A stretch of 64,000 nucleotides of DNA from Euborellia annulipes (GCA_023213315.1 JAKCPI010002447.1:60964-124963), one strand, 5' to 3'. Shown: positions 11,135 to 23,233, counted from the first letter of the stretch. The notes: generated from the letters alone by a model not told the origin. Made by a program: numbers and translations.

Positions 11135-11590
11135 AAGTGACTCATCAACTGTGCAACTATTAATATTCATACATAACAAATAGAAAGGGAAATGAGAAAG
11201 AAATAGAACAGGAAAGATTCCCTATGCATAACTTTATTGTTGTTATTGTTGTCTCGGTGGCACAGGAGCATTTCGAAATTTGCAAATTCTCATTTTTGTT
11301 TTTAACAAATAAATCTACAATCGATTCAATCAGAGGAAGGGCTGGATGATGGATTTAACTTCAATAGTGAAGAATAACTTTTTTTTAATAAAATAAAACG
11401 AATTGTTATTTAAGCTAAATCTTTTTCTATATTATTGAAATAATGATTTTATTAATTTTGTCCATTTACTCAAGAGAGAATTTTGTATGAATTCACTAAT
11501 TATGACATAAGTGAAAAGTACTTTTTAAAATTTTTTTGAAAATTAATTTCCCCCAAGCCCTAGGGGTTGATAATATAAACGCAATCACCT
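10793..11590. mobile_element. TIR element of ~800 bases with unusual cargo
   Basis: About 38 bases at each end are inverted repeats (AGGTGATTGCGTACGTAAGT on the left, matching CGCAATCACCT on the right, both including ATCAACCCCTAGGG). No target duplication is clear. The interior is less AT-rich than its surroundings and holds a TATA-like CTTATAAAATC near 10914 and a (TC)n tract at 11104-11132. Confidence 0.65.
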
Positions 11591-13093
11591 GGCAATTTTA
11601 CACTTTTAAAAAATAATAATTTTTTAAGATTTCAGCTTTAGAGACCATTTAGACTTGAATAAATTTAAACTCGCCGAAGGCGAGCAAGAGGGTCCAGGGG
11701 GCGTAGCCGAAGGCGGGCTATACCACTGGTTGAAATAATAATTCTTTTTACAAATTTGTATGTTTTTTTTTGTTTGAAATTTTTTTAAGAAAGGTGTCTC
11801 TAAGAATCGGATCCCATTGCATTTATGCGCCGGATGAATTTATTGACAAGTGAATAAATAAAACACAATAGGCCTAGTTATTCTTTGATATTTTTGAAAA
11901 CAGCAATTTTTATAAAAACAATACCACTAAATCAAAGAGGCAATTTAAAAGTTAAATAGGAGATTAATAAGGAAATTGTTTTACTTTTTTTTAAATATTT
12001 TAAAAGAATTGTTTAAAAAAAATTGCATATGAATAGCTAATAGCTTCCTTCGGCCAGTTAACAAAAATAAAGATAAAAATCTAAATTAGGCCTTTGGAAA
12101 AAATAAGATAAAGTCAACTTGCATTTCTTGCATTATGTTACATTTGTAAACTTGCATTACAATAAGTGCCCCACCATTTTTATTTATTCATGCAAAAGAA
12201 CGTTGGCTTAAGGCCAGCAGCCATTTTTGCCACCGATGAATTCACATTTTTAAAAAAGATAAAACCTGCCTCTCAGTTCCTTATAATATTAGAATGTAAG
12301 GGTCCTATTTATATAACTATTAATATAATCAAGAGAAAGGAGAATAAAACCAGCAGAATAATTAGTCCACTTTAAAAACAAACCAGAAATTAGTACTAAA
12401 AAAAAGTGCATAAAATTAATTAAAATTTTGGGAAGAACTAAATTGTTTCAAAAAGAAGAGAGGCCAGGGACGGAACACAAACTAAACAAAGGAAACGTCC
12501 CGGTCACTAATTCAGACCAAAAAGGTTTTGTCTATTTTGTCAAAGTCAAATAGTATAGCAACGAGAATTTTACTCTGAGGGGGTTATGTTTTTTAAAGAG
12601 TTTCTACTCAACTGATAATTAAACAGAATCTTTAGAGGGTTTTATGGTTTAATATTGAATAACATTTAAAACAAATATTCAATACAAACATTTTGTTTTT
12701 TTGTGAAAAGATGCCCTAGAACTATTTTCTTTCTCCAGTGAATGGGGGAGATTAACCCCTGATTCGTTTGAATTAATTTATAAATTTAATTAAAAGAAAT
12801 GGTAGGAAAGTAGTAAGGAATCCAAATGGAGGCTCATTATATTTGCCTAAAGCGACGTTTCGATGGCTTTACACCACCCATCCTCAGCAAGGATGTAAAG
12901 ATCACTGGGCAACAGGCGTTCACTTTGAATTTAATGGAATCCTCCCCCTTCCCCCACCCCACCCTCTCCCCACGCATACCTTTTCATAAACCGTAAAATT
13001 TTGGGTTGCACTTAAATGAATGATTTATGTATTCAATAGAATTAGAGATTAAAGTTGTTGTGTTCTTCCGGAAAAAATATAAAACAAATAATA
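11591..13093. other. AT-rich stretch with a foldback fragment
   Basis: Two small hairpins with loop GAA (CTCGCCGAAGGCGAG near 11670) and a foldback-motif fragment (GCGACGTTTCGATGGC, 12850-12900) followed by a C-rich segment. No gene recognised. Confidence 0.4.
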
Positions 13094-13101
13094 GTCTAAA
13101 T

Positions 13102-13856
13102 CAGTGGTTCCCGACCTTTTTTGGCCCATCGCCCCTTTCTGGAGGTTGTTTATCACCTATCGCCCTCCCCCCCTCCTTTTTCATTTTTATTGCATGATTT
13201 AAAATTTTTAACAAAAAAGTACATTATTTCAAAGTGAATCACTCAAGTTCCTCAGATAACGTTTTCTTTTCAAAGTGAAAAAATACAACACCTGCAGAAA
13301 TAGTGACAGAAACGTTGAAATTTTCAAATATGAGTAGGATGGAAGCCATGAAAGAAATCAGACAAAAATTTAATCAATCTTTATCTAATTTTGTTTCGAT
13401 TGCCGACCTTTCGGGCGCAAATCGCATCCTTCCTCAGGACAATCGGTAGTTAGTAAAATTAGATAAAGATTGATTAAATTGTCTGATTTCTTTCCTGGCG
13501 TAACCTTTTAAAAATCTAACAATAATTTTATTTTCATGAAGAAAATAACAAAAATAGATCTTTATTTAATGAAAACAAAAATGACAAAAATTATTAATCA
13601 ATTCTAGATCGGGACGTTTCAATTCTAGATTAGAATTATCTTCAGACTATTTTATTTTTATGTCAATATTTTTTCCTCTTCTTTCCTGAGCAGCCTGTAA
13701 ATAGGAGATTTTTCTCTTGATTTATTCTTTTAAATTTTAGTTAACTCTAATAATTTTTCCCCCTTTAAATACTCATCGCCCCCCGCTTATTTATCGCCCC
13801 CCTGATATCTCAAATCGCCCACTTGGGGGCGATCGCCCCCAGGTTGGGAACCACTG
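13102..13856. mobile_element. hAT-type element with 8-base TSD
   Basis: The termini CAGTGGTTCCCGACC and GGTTGGGAACCACTG are flanked by GTCTAAAT (13094-13101 and 13857-13864), a perfect 8-base duplication. No transposase. A foldback repeat (13347-13491) is nested inside. Confidence 0.9.
13347..13491. repeat. Foldback repeat nested in the hAT element
   Basis: The arms AAAGAAATCAGACAAAAATT and the complement of ATTAAATTGTCTGATTTCTT surround TTTCGATTGCCGACCTTTCG, the same style of motif as the other foldbacks. Confidence 0.7.
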
Positions 13857-13864
13857 GTCTAAAT

Positions 13865-15483
13865 AAAATACAGTATAGGTCTAATATCTAAATTTTCTCT
13901 TGTGAAAATTCTTTCTAAATTTGACTTTTTGTTTTACAAAATAAATTTTATTTGTCATTCAAGTGTCAATAAAGCAATAAACCCATGATGAAATTATGTA
14001 AATATGTTTAGCCGGTTTAAGGATAGCTCTTTATGATAGAATTTCTTTCAATTTATCTTTCTTTCTTTTTTTTTCTTTTTCTTTCCATGAATAATTATGA
14101 AATTGAAAGGTTTTTAAGGGTTTCATAATTGGTTTTAAGATTTGGGACTTGAATGGGTGATCAGAGAGTGAATATGGGTCACGTGACACTAATCAATGCC
14201 TTTGCCCTTTTGCAGGGAGGGCTGTCATGTTTCTGCAAGCTTCCTACAGCAATTGCCTGCTACAATTTTCTTGTAAGTAGCCTACAATTTTTTTTTTTTT
14301 GTGCCCGCCTCAGATATATATCGGTAATTATTGTGTGTATACGGTCCAAGGAATAAATAATAAAAAGAGAGAATTGAAAAGTAAAAAGTGTTTTTTTTTA
14401 ACGATATAATCCATATAGGAGAATACAAACACACTCGAGTAGACAGAAAGTGAGCATTAAGCAGAGTTGTCGCAATTTGAGTCCTTTTAAAATAAATAAG
14501 TAGGCAGCCTATTCAACTTTTAGCCGAGATTCATATTTTGAAATAAGAATTACTAATCAACCAACACTTAAGCTTATATAAAAATAAATTTAATTTCCCT
14601 CATATATTATTATAATCGTTTTATATCTAGAATATTAAGCAATACAAAAAAAAAAAAAAAAGATTCTTAAACAATTATTAGCGCCTTCTCGTATTTAAAT
14701 ATAAAGAAATTGACATTTGAGAGAAGTTTCTTGGTCAAGATACCCAATTAAAGAAAAAAATTGCAATTTAATCATGGTTCAAAAGAAAATAAATTTTTTT
14801 TTACTAAGAGTTTTGAAAAATTGGGTGTCTTTGAAAAATGTTTGTTTGGCGTTTTACTCCATAGAATTAAAAAAAATAAATAAACGAAAAAATTTTCGCG
14901 CTTCCAAGAAGCATTTGAAACATTACGACACGCTGTGGTAGGCTGGTAGTGACGCGATAAGTTGTGGTCCCGGTTCAAACGACGGGAGTTTGCATTTTTT
15001 TTTAAATCTTTCATGTTATTGTATCAAACAATATATTTAAAACGTTTCATATTATTTTTTCATATTTTATTATTTTGTTTTTGGTAACCGTTAGGGATTA
15101 AATTTTAAAATTGGTTTTTTAAATGTCCTTATAAACGGCTAATTGTGGGCTACTTATTTGTTTTGCATGTTTTTAGTGACTTATATATATCACCCTACTT
15201 CGTGTGGGGGTAAGTGTACAAGTAAATTAAAAGTAAGTTATCTATCTGGTCGCTTGACTGTACCTAGAGGTTTTTGTCAAATATAGGCAAGTAGGAGTTT
15301 TGTCCATTAATTTCATTTTTTTTTTAATTAAATGAATTTTTAAAAAACAATGAAATCGCATTATTTAACAACATTTTCTTTAGGTTTTTATAAATATCTT
15401 TGGTGTTTTTATTTAAATTTCTATGCGAAGGTTCAACATAAAGTATTTGGTAAGAATGTGTTTATTAAAGCTTTTGTGGTTTG
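13865..15483. other. AT-rich stretch, no gene recognised
   Basis: It holds poly-A/T tracts and a weak tRNA-like segment at 14935-14995 (GTCCCGGTTCAAACGACGGG). No other supported feature. Confidence 0.4.
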
Positions 15484-15765
15484 AATTATTATTATTAGGG
15501 GAATTTTTAATTATACACCACACTTTGTATTGATTATTTATTAAAAATATAAATACTGTACAACGTTTCAACTGCTTATTCTGCAGTCATTATCAAGTAT
15601 TGTGCACTTGTTCCGACTCAACTTGAGTCAATTTGAATTGGAGCTAGTGTACAGTACTTGAAAACGGCTGCAGAATAAGCAGTCGAAACGTTGTTCAGTA
15701 ACTATATTTTTAACAAATAATTAATACAAAGTGAGGTGAATAATTAAAAATTCCCATAATAATAT
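15484..15765. mobile_element. Foldback element F2, complete
   Basis: The arms begin ATTATTATTAGGGGAATTTT and end with the complementary AAAATTCCCATAATAAT. Both carry TACTGTACAACGTTTC-type sequence and TTATTCTGCAG. The centre has CTCAACTTGAGTC. It is non-coding. A deleted copy lies at the window start. Confidence 0.8.
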
Positions 15766-16109
15766 TTGATAAGAAATTACTATTAGTCTATTTCTTTAAC
15801 TTTCTGTAATTCTGCATTATAAATTTTTTAAAGCAAAGTGATATATACATCCAGGCTCTAGGTGTTGTCTTGTTTTTTGGTCACCATCAAATAATTTTAA
15901 CCAGGGGGCGGTTAGAAAATTTTAATACTAACAGAGGAACAAAAGTGGGCGATCTGTAAAAATGGTTGACTATCCGGGTTGTAGCCTATAAAGGATTTTA
16001 TGAGCGTAGGTAGTTTGGTTTGTGGAAAATTTGACAATTTAGAAATAAAATAAAGTTATGCTAAATAAATAAAATAATAAATCATCTTTTAAATAATTCA
16101 AATTAATTA

Positions 16110-16240
16110 TCTACTGAGTTTGTCTGTCTGGGTTCAATTTAAAGCATGAAGGAATTGAGCTAGGAGGTTGAAATTTTGTATTTAAGTTAGACTCACCCCT
16201 AGGGCGTGAAAATAAGCTTTTAAACAAAATCCGCCAAAGA
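16110..16240 (+). repeat. Family A body fragment
   Basis: It matches the middle of the unit (GCATGAAGGAATTGAGCTAG to CCGCCAAAGAGTG). It lies just before an inverted near-complete copy but is in the opposite orientation. Confidence 0.7.
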
Positions 16241-16382
16241 GTGGATATGTGAATATTTTTAACAAAAGCAATCCAAATACAATTTATTTTAAGTTATCCG
16301 ACACAGCATCTAGTCCCTGTCAGAATTTTTCTACAAGTGTCAAACAAACAAAAATTGTCACGTCAATTATCTTTCCAAAAAT

Positions 16383-17025
16383 AAAAATCTGGTGTGACTG
16401 TAGCACCGCACACAACTTTCTCTTACCTTCTGTAATCGAAAGTTGTGTTCTGTGCTTGTCACACCAGATTTTTCGTGTCGTTTCCGCCGATATATTAAAA
16501 TTCAAGATGAAAAATTTATAAACATGGGAAAATATTTATATTTTGTTACCATTATAACCACTTCTCATATCTTTCCTATGAGTACAAGAGTAAAGTGGTC
16601 TTCATAAGATTTCAATGCCAAAATGAGAATAAACATTTTAAAGAGCATCTAAAAAATAATTGATTTTTTTAAATGGATTTTAATCAAAATCGTTGCAGCG
16701 AATTTTGAGAAAATCGAAAAAAACTGAAAAAGTGCATCATATCAGTAAAGTACTTGTATTCTTTGATCGATTTTGTTCGCAAGCTTCAGGTCACGTGCCA
16801 TGGGGTACCTAACTTAAATATAAAATTTCAACTTCCTAGCTCTTTTCCTTCTTGAGATATTTTGCTCACAATCAGTTAGACATCACCACACACACACACA
16901 GACCATGTCGCGAAAACCACTTTTTTGAATTCAGGGGACCTTAAAACGTGTCAAAATCTCAACATCGAATTTTTGACACGAATCCAATACTTTCTCTATA
17001 ATATATAGCTAAGAGAAAGTAAAAA
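16383..17025 (-). repeat. Family A repeat, near full length, inverted
   Basis: P2 hairpin at 16383-16473, body, then P1 hairpin at about 16989-17020 (shortened). The order is the mirror of the copy at 2971-3616, confirming one unit with two different hairpin ends. Confidence 0.87.
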
Positions 17026-17724
17026 GGAGGAGGACAAGCTTAAGGCGGGCAGTTAGTTTAAAATAAAATTTCAATAAATAAGATTGCCGGATGCTTCCCT
17101 CAAAATACGTATATCAGAGAAAATTAAAATTATTTAATTTTAGTTTATCTATCATTAAAATAATTATCAATTCTAACTAAAAATTATGTCTTTAATTAGA
17201 ATGTTGATGTGGCACAAGGATTTCTGTTTATTTGAAATTAAATTCTAAATTCTAGTGATCCAATCTCCTAATTATAACTAAAATATTCCTTGTCAAGCAG
17301 GTTGGTTTTAGTTAAAATCAATCCAATGCACCACATATGGTGAACTTTGTTTATTGACTTTTTTAATGCTCTAATAGAGGTGTAAGTTTCTGAATTACCT
17401 CTGCCAATATAATACAATACCGTATTTAATTAAGCGGATTGGAAGGTGTGAGAATATTAATTTTTATTCTTCAATAAATGAGTGCAAATCGAATGGAGCA
17501 GAGCACTTGAGCGACGAGGGGGGGGGTAGCGAGGGGGGAGGTGAATGTGCCAGATTCGAGTTCGCGGTCCAGATGAGGTCTGCAAGTTAAGAAATCGAAA
17601 CCTGGTTTCACTACTCAGGCCAAATCATTTATTTCATAAGAGGTTGGCATGCGAGCGATGCCAAGCCTTCACTAAATTAAATAATTATCATATTTCCGAA
17701 CGAAACAAAAACTCGACTGATTCG

Positions 17725-17765
<41 letters not shown>

Positions 17766-18375
17766 TCATGATATATTAAAAATGGAATATCAATTGTCTA
17801 TAATCAGCAGTTTTATTTCAATTGAAGAGAATAAACGCTCTTATTAGAACTGTTTGAAAGGAGTACGGAATTTTCGAGAAACTTTAAAATTTGCCCTATA
17901 AAAAAATATGTAGGCTTAATAGGCGAGATGTAGAGGTGCAAGAATATTCATACAATAGGCATTTAGGCTTGAAGGGCAATCTACATTTGACAATTCATAT
18001 ATGATTTCAAAACAAATAAAAATAAATATAAATATGAATAAATAATGAAATAAATCGAAATATTTATAACCACCTTATTGGGAGGAACTATAAATAAATT
18101 TAATTTATATCCTAATTAGATCTTCCGGAAAAAATCGAATCTCAAGGATCTTTTTATCTTATTTTTAAAATCTCTAAATTTTTCATCTTCCTCTCTATTA
18201 AATCCTTGGAACAAAAATTTCAAAGGACAAATTAATGAAAAGTCTCCGAATAGGAATGCAGGAAGAGGCCGTTTTATATCCGGGGGAGTTCATCATCTTT
18301 AACAAATAGACTCGACGTTTCGCACTTGTTTAGTATTATCGGGAAGTAAAATATGTTAGAGTATCGATCGACGAC
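17026..18375. other. AT-rich stretch with (TTTA)n and a foldback motif
   Basis: A (TTTA)n microsatellite at 17725-17761, a G-run at 17519-17527 and a foldback-type motif ACTCGACGTTTCGCACTTG near 18310. No gene recognised. Confidence 0.45.
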
Positions 18376-18383
18376 ATCACAAA

Positions 18384-18705
18384 TAGGGTCCGACCGAAAC
18401 AAGATTTTCAGCCGAAACCGAAACCGAATATTCGGCCTCAACCTTAGTTTCGGCCGAAACCGAAACTTGTATTTCCTATAAAAAAAATTTTTTCATTTTA
18501 CTTTTTTTTTTTTTGAATTTTTTTCCCTCCCGTGAAAATAATTTTACCTTTTTTAGGGAGATTAAATTTTTTTCTCCCTCAAGTGCAAATCATTTGACCT
18601 TTTTTTTTGCATGCGAGTCTCATCCCATTTTTTAAGACTCTGGTTTCGGCCGGCCGAAAGTTTCGGCTACTTTTTGGCCGAAACCGAATATTCGGTCGGT
18701 TCCTA
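18384..18705. mobile_element. hAT-type MITE with 8-base TSD (CGGCCGAAAC family)
   Basis: The ends TAGGGTCCGACCGAAAC and TTCGGTCGGTTCCTA are flanked by ATCACAAA (18376-18383 and 18706-18713). The interior repeats CCGAAACCGAATATTCGG. The same family occurs at 54559-54939. Confidence 0.9.
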
Positions 18706-18829
18706 ATCACAAATACAAAATGAATTGTTATTACTTAAAATAATAATTGTTTACTGGGAAAGCTGGGAAAGAAGATGTTATCAAGCTATAGCTCCCTATT
18801 TAAGAGAATAAGCCATTTGGAGAGAAAGG

Positions 18830-19050
18830 GAAAATTTATAAAATTTTGTTACCTTTTCTCCTATATTTCCATTGAAGAACAAGAATAAAGTTGTGTTTCA
18901 AACAATTTTAAGAGGAATATGAGAATTAACATTTTAAAGAGTATCTTGAATAACTTGGTAGCTATTTTTGTGCACACAGACCATTTTGCGGACATCACTT
19001 TTTTTGAACCAGATACCCTAAAAACATGTATTTCCATAAAAATCTCAAGG
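18830..19050 (-). repeat. Diverged family A fragment
   Basis: The inverted segments TTGTTACC..TTTCTCCTAT, AATATGAGAATTAACATTTTAAAG and the cACAGACCATTTTGCG region are recognisable in the usual order but with deletions. Confidence 0.55.
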
Positions 19051-19170
19051 GAAAGAAAAAATCCAAAGAAAGAAAATGAAAAAAAAGTAATATTATACAG
19101 GCAACAATCAACTCAATGGCCCAAGTGCTGCTTGCGAAATTAAAAATCATCTCAATCATGTTCATACATT

Positions 19171-19461
19171 TTGGAGGAAATTTTACCTAACAGCACAAGA
19201 TTCACTGGAGTGACCAAAATATTTATTTTCAGAAAAAGAATAAATAATAAATGCATATGTGAAAGGTGCCCGAAACATGACCCCGGAATACAAACATCAA
19301 CATATGAATCATCTCGACGCCAATGCAAAAGTGCAAACTTCCTGACTAGACTTGTAATTCAAGTAGAAAAGAAACTTGGATGCACCATTTTGACCCAAAG
19401 AGGAAAAAGATCAGTTGAATCGTCATTAAGGATTGGTGCAACTTCCAGAAGAAGGGATTAA
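19171..19461 (+). pseudogene. Unrecognised open frame of 96 codons, probably repeat-derived
   Basis: The segment is less AT-rich than its surroundings and stays open for 96 codons, with CERCPKHDPG and basic, serine-rich sequence. I do not recognise a domain. No splice or promoter evidence was found. It may be a mobile-element remnant or chance. Confidence 0.2.
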
Positions 19462-19703
19462 ATACGTAGATAAGAAGATTCAGGATGTGAAATAGTCGCT
19501 AAGTGTTTTTTTTTTTTTTTTTTTTTGCTAATAAGGCTTCTACTAATAAGAAACAAAGCATCTAGAGCCGCGGGTCACAGAAAAAGGAAAATTCACATGT
19601 AAAAAAAAAAACGGTACTATTTCTCTACATTCCAATTTCGACCTATTGCATGAAGATAGAAATTTTTCAAGCCAAGAAAAAATCTTAACACCATCATCTT
19701 AAG

Positions 19704-19953
19704 CAGGGACGTTCATTTGAGGGGGGCAGAGGGGGCATTTGTCCCCCTCAAGGTTTTGGAAGAAAATACTCAATTCTGAGTTTAGCCCTTACGTACAAAC
19801 TCAGACTCTCTTTAAAAATAAGTTTAGAAGATGGTATACCAGTAAATAAAAATATAGAGGTATATATATGTTTATATGTATAAAAATTAAGTAGCACAGG
19901 AAGTAAAAAAAAATGTTTGCCCCCCTCAAGCAAAAACTGAAATGACGTCACTG
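19704..19953. mobile_element. hAT-type MITE with 8-base TSD
   Basis: The ends CAGGGACGTTCATTT and GAAATGACGTCACTG are flanked by ATCTTAAG (19696-19703 and 19954-19961). The interior starts and ends with G- or C-rich mirrored segments. A related right end occurs near 58465-58480. Confidence 0.88.
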
Positions 19954-19961
19954 ATCTTAAG

Positions 19962-21147
19962 ATGATTTGACCTCAACTAAATAAGTATTTTATTTATTTT
20001 ACGACCAATACTGGAGATGAAAGTGTTAATAAACATGCTTTTAGATCATAATTAAGAAATAAAAATAAATTTTATAAAAAAAAGACAGAGAAAGAAATAA
20101 TAGACGTATTATAAATCAAAATTATTATCATTATAACAGAGAGTTAGGAAACATTATTATTAATAATAAAGAAAAAAGGTACTAATAATGGGGTGAATGT
20201 CAACATAGTTATTGATTTCTTTTTCTTTTGATTATTTCAAAATGTAATATTTCATTTTTTTTTTTTTTTTTTTTTTTTTTGTTCTCAAGGTCAGGGTTGG
20301 CAGATTAGGGCGCTACAAGAAGCGTATCATTTCGACACACTACCTTTAAGTTCATGGTTAACAATGGTGGACAACCAGGGCCCTATTTCATAAAGGCTGA
20401 CAATGCAACAATTGTCATAATTGTATTTTATAAAATTTCACAATCGTGGTATTTAAAGTATAAACGAGAGCCCGACATTTTTAAAGCATTTAAAATGTAT
20501 GCAAAATCTTTTTTTTTCTTTTTAGTGCTAGCCTAAAAATGCACTAGAAGACCAAACAAAGCAAGTTGAAAACAATAATTCCTTTCCTAAAATTTAAAAA
20601 AGAAAGTCAAGGTGAAGTTAATTTTTTTGGAGTCTGGATGTTTATTTTGGATATTTATTTAATTTCCTTCATAAAGAGAGTCTATTAGGAGTTTCTGCTA
20701 TCCAAGGTCATTTAACTCAGTTTGTTATTGCTTTTATGAATGAAAAAATTTATATAACCAAGTCTGATCAATTTGCCACAAAATGTCTGTCTCCTTTCCC
20801 GAGTTGTTTGTTTATAAATTTATTTATATAATTCGCTAATGTCTGTCTGTCCGTCTGTCTGTCGCGCTCTATTTGAGCAACTTCACGTTGGAATTTCGAA
20901 ATGAAATTTTTTATGCTTAAAGAGGACCTTCATGGGATTACAGAAAAATTATTTTCGTCCCGAAATTCCTATAACTTTTTGATTTATTAATTCCTAAAGT
21001 TACTATTTCTCCCATAGGAAATGTATAGAGAAATATTTATGTATTCGTTACACATTTATGTATTCTATGAATATAAACAAATTCTCAAGCAGGCACTGGA
21101 TTGGAATACTAATAGGCCTATTAATTTTTTTTTCATAATTAAGAAAA
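19962..21147. other. AT-rich stretch with a family B repeat fragment
   Basis: A T24 run at 20257-20280. At 20377-20480 GGGCCCTATTTCATAAAGG-CTGACAAT resembles the right end of the repeat at 33800-34092. A (GTCT)n segment at 20840-20865 precedes CGAAATTCC-type repeat text. No gene. Confidence 0.45.
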
Positions 21148-21230
21148 GGCGGACCTACGGGCTTGGTCTAGTTGGTAGCGTGCCTACCTTTTATACCCGC
21201 AAGGGTTCCGGGCTGCCTTTTTTTTAACCT
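21148..21230 (+). repeat. tRNA-derived SINE head, diverged (family S)
   Basis: GGGCTTGGTCTAGTTGGTAG, then CGTGCCTACC and a B-box-like GGGTTCCGGGCTGCC match the head of the copies at 22246 and 24306. Confidence 0.55.
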
Positions 21231-21285
21231 TTGGCAGTATAAATAACTGCCCCCAAAATTTAATGTTCTTAAATTTGTTTGGTTG

Positions 21286-21350
21286 AAGGGGGGGGGGGTG
21301 GGGGGGGGGGGGGGGGGGGGGGGGAGAGGGAAAGAGGGGAAAAAAAAAAA

Positions 21351-21385
<35 letters not shown>
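21286..21385. repeat. Extreme G-rich low-complexity tract
   Basis: Long G runs (up to ~35) alternate with AG and A10. Translation of the complement as a proline repeat is an artefact of composition. Run length may be unreliable in the assembly. Confidence 0.85.
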
Positions 21386-21639
21386 CGGCGCGGCTAGTAT
21401 AAATAAATACAATAATTTTTTTTTTTTTTTTTAAAGAAAAAAAATCATTAATAAACAATTTGTAAAATTTAATTTGAGTTTACCCCCTCCCCTTCCCCCT
21501 CCCTGGGAGGGTAGAGGTGTTGACAATAATTCCATTCTTTAAAGAAATAATAAATATGAAAAACTTTTTTCACATACCACACATGGTAGAAGGGGAAAAT
21601 AAAAATATTTTTAAAGATGTGAGAAGTGGCTGTTCAACG

Positions 21640-21775
21640 ATTAGTTTAATTGGAGAGAGAATTGCAGCTAGGCAGGAGAAAATCTCAATAAAAGAAAACG
21701 TTTCGGCTTTATTTAGATAAGGCCATCTTCAGTTCTTCAGCCTAGCTGCAATCCTCTCTTCCATTAATCTAAAAT
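21640..21775. repeat. Foldback repeat with GAAAACGTTTCGGC motif
   Basis: The arms TTAATTGGAGAGAGAATTGC and the complement of CAATCCTCTCTTCCATTAA enclose AAACGTTTCGGC followed by GGCCATCTTCAGTTC. Confidence 0.7.
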
Positions 21776-21990
21776 ATTTTTAAATAGATCTTATTTTAAC
21801 CACTTGAATGCCAACTAATACTTGAATTGTGTTGATTCTAAAACGCATTCTGTTACAAATGCCATAATTTTCCTTCACTTTAGCTATGCACTAGATAATT
21901 GTTGAGAAATATATATTTTAGTTTAGACCCATTATTTTAAAATTAAAAAAAAAAATAAATTATTGTTGTGTAGAAATTAATTAAGCTCGT

Positions 21991-22119
21991 ATGGACGAGT
22001 GTGTTTTCAAAGTGCCGAGTAATTCGCCATCGCCATCGCCATCGCCATCGCCCTCACCCAGCAGCAACTCTGCAACCTCTAAAATGTCGCAAGGCGCTTT
22101 CACTGAAAGGATCTTTTAG
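21991..22119 (+). CDS. Small open frame, 42 codons, Ser-Pro repeats; hypothetical
   Basis: An ATG opens MDECVFKVPSNSPSPSPSPS, then SSNSATSKMSQGAFTERIF and TAG. The Ser-Pro run comes from a (CGCCAT)n hexamer repeat, which is uncommon in this AT-rich surrounding, and the C-terminal part is not low complexity. It could be a small protein, a first exon or chance. No homologue is recognised and there is no supporting splice evidence. Confidence 0.2.
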   Translation: MDECVFKVPSNSPSPSPSPSPSPSSNSATSKMSQGAFTERIF

Positions 22120-22245
22120 CTTTTAGCTTTGCCTGTTGCCTTACAAACTGCTAATAAGAACGATCCAGGCCAATTATATAAGTGGATTGTTTATATTTAC
22201 ATATTTAGTTTTAATTATTAATTAATTTGAAATTTAAAAAGCTGG

Positions 22246-22452
22246 ATGCCCCGGGTTTGGTGTAGTAGGTAGCGTGCCTACCTCCTATACCAAACGTCGC
22301 GGGTTCGGACCCCAGGCAGACCGAATATTTTATTTAAGCCATTTGGATACCAGATGGCTTAAATAGAAATGCCTGGACCCACAAAATAGATATTATCATA
22401 TATAACGGTTATCGTAAAAGTCTTGTATGGCCTGAGTTGCCGAAAAACGTAA
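22246..22452 (+). repeat. tRNA-derived SINE, family S, copy 1
   Basis: The head has the A-box region GGTGTAGTAGGTAGCGTGCC and B-box GGGTTCGGACCCC. The body carries a hairpin AAGCCATTTGG / CCAGATGGCTT and the conserved AACGGTTATCGT and GGCCTGAGTTGCCGAAAA. The 3' end is truncated and the poly-A is missing. Confidence 0.85.
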
Positions 22453-22494
22453 GCACCTTAGAGATAGAATAGGGGGTATATGCTGGGCGTACTT

Positions 22495-22780
22495 AGGGGG
22501 GGGGGGGGGCTTTTCCCCCCCCCCCCAAAAAAAAATAGAATTTAATGTTTAGAGAAGTGATGAAAGAAAAAAATTGGGGGGGGGGGGGGGGAAATGTTTT
22601 TTTTTGGTGGAGGGTTTTTGTTTTTTGTTTTTCCCCCTAAAAAAAAAAACCCTTTTAAAATTGGGGGATCCCCCTCCCCCAGCTCTCCCCCCCCCCCCCC
22701 GTAGGCCCGTGTATATGTATACCATTTGTTTATTTCTTCTGACAAAGGGGGGGGGGGGGGGAGTTTATCAGTTGCGTAAG
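22495..22780. repeat. G/C homopolymer cluster
   Basis: Mirrored G and C runs (22496-22526, 22577-22590, 22669-22699, 22747-22760) separated by A-rich text, partly able to pair. No coding function. Confidence 0.8.
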
Positions 22781-23224
22781 TCAGCATTTTTAAAGGAAAA
22801 ACCTTTGTTCCCCAAAAAAAGGTCTAACGGAAAAAATATGAAATAAAGGGTCGGACTAATCAAAAGCTTCTTGTTGCTACTTTCTTTTTATAATATTGAT
22901 AATGTCGATACTTGGAAATTAAAAGGTTGTAAAGGTAGCAAAAATGAGATATATACATAAATGTACAGCTTTTTGAGCTTTACAAAACAGCCTAATTAAA
23001 ATTGTGCTATCTCAAAAAAAAGTGTTTTTTACGCCATTAAATTTTTTATAGAGATATTTGAGAAATCATAGGAATTTATTAGGGCATAGTGTTTTTCAAC
23101 CTAACGCTTAGCGCAAATTTGTCAAAAAGGATTAGAAATTCTGAGAAGTGTCTTTCAAAGACTAAAATAGTACTAAGGTCAGAAAAGTTAGGAGGGAAAA
23201 TGTTTTTGTCCTTTACAACCTTTT
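22781..23224. other. Probable unclassified repeat
   Basis: GGAAATTAAAAGGTTGTAAA near 22914 is inverted near 23210 (TTTACAACCTTTTAATTTCC), giving ~310-base spaced arms. It starts near GGGTCGGACTAA, which is the complement of the family G end. No gene. Confidence 0.5.
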
Positions 23225-23233
23225 AATTTCCAA

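Noticed and set aside
21168..21458. Proline-rich protein on the minus strand
   Set aside because: It is only the translation of long G runs and has no other coding signal.
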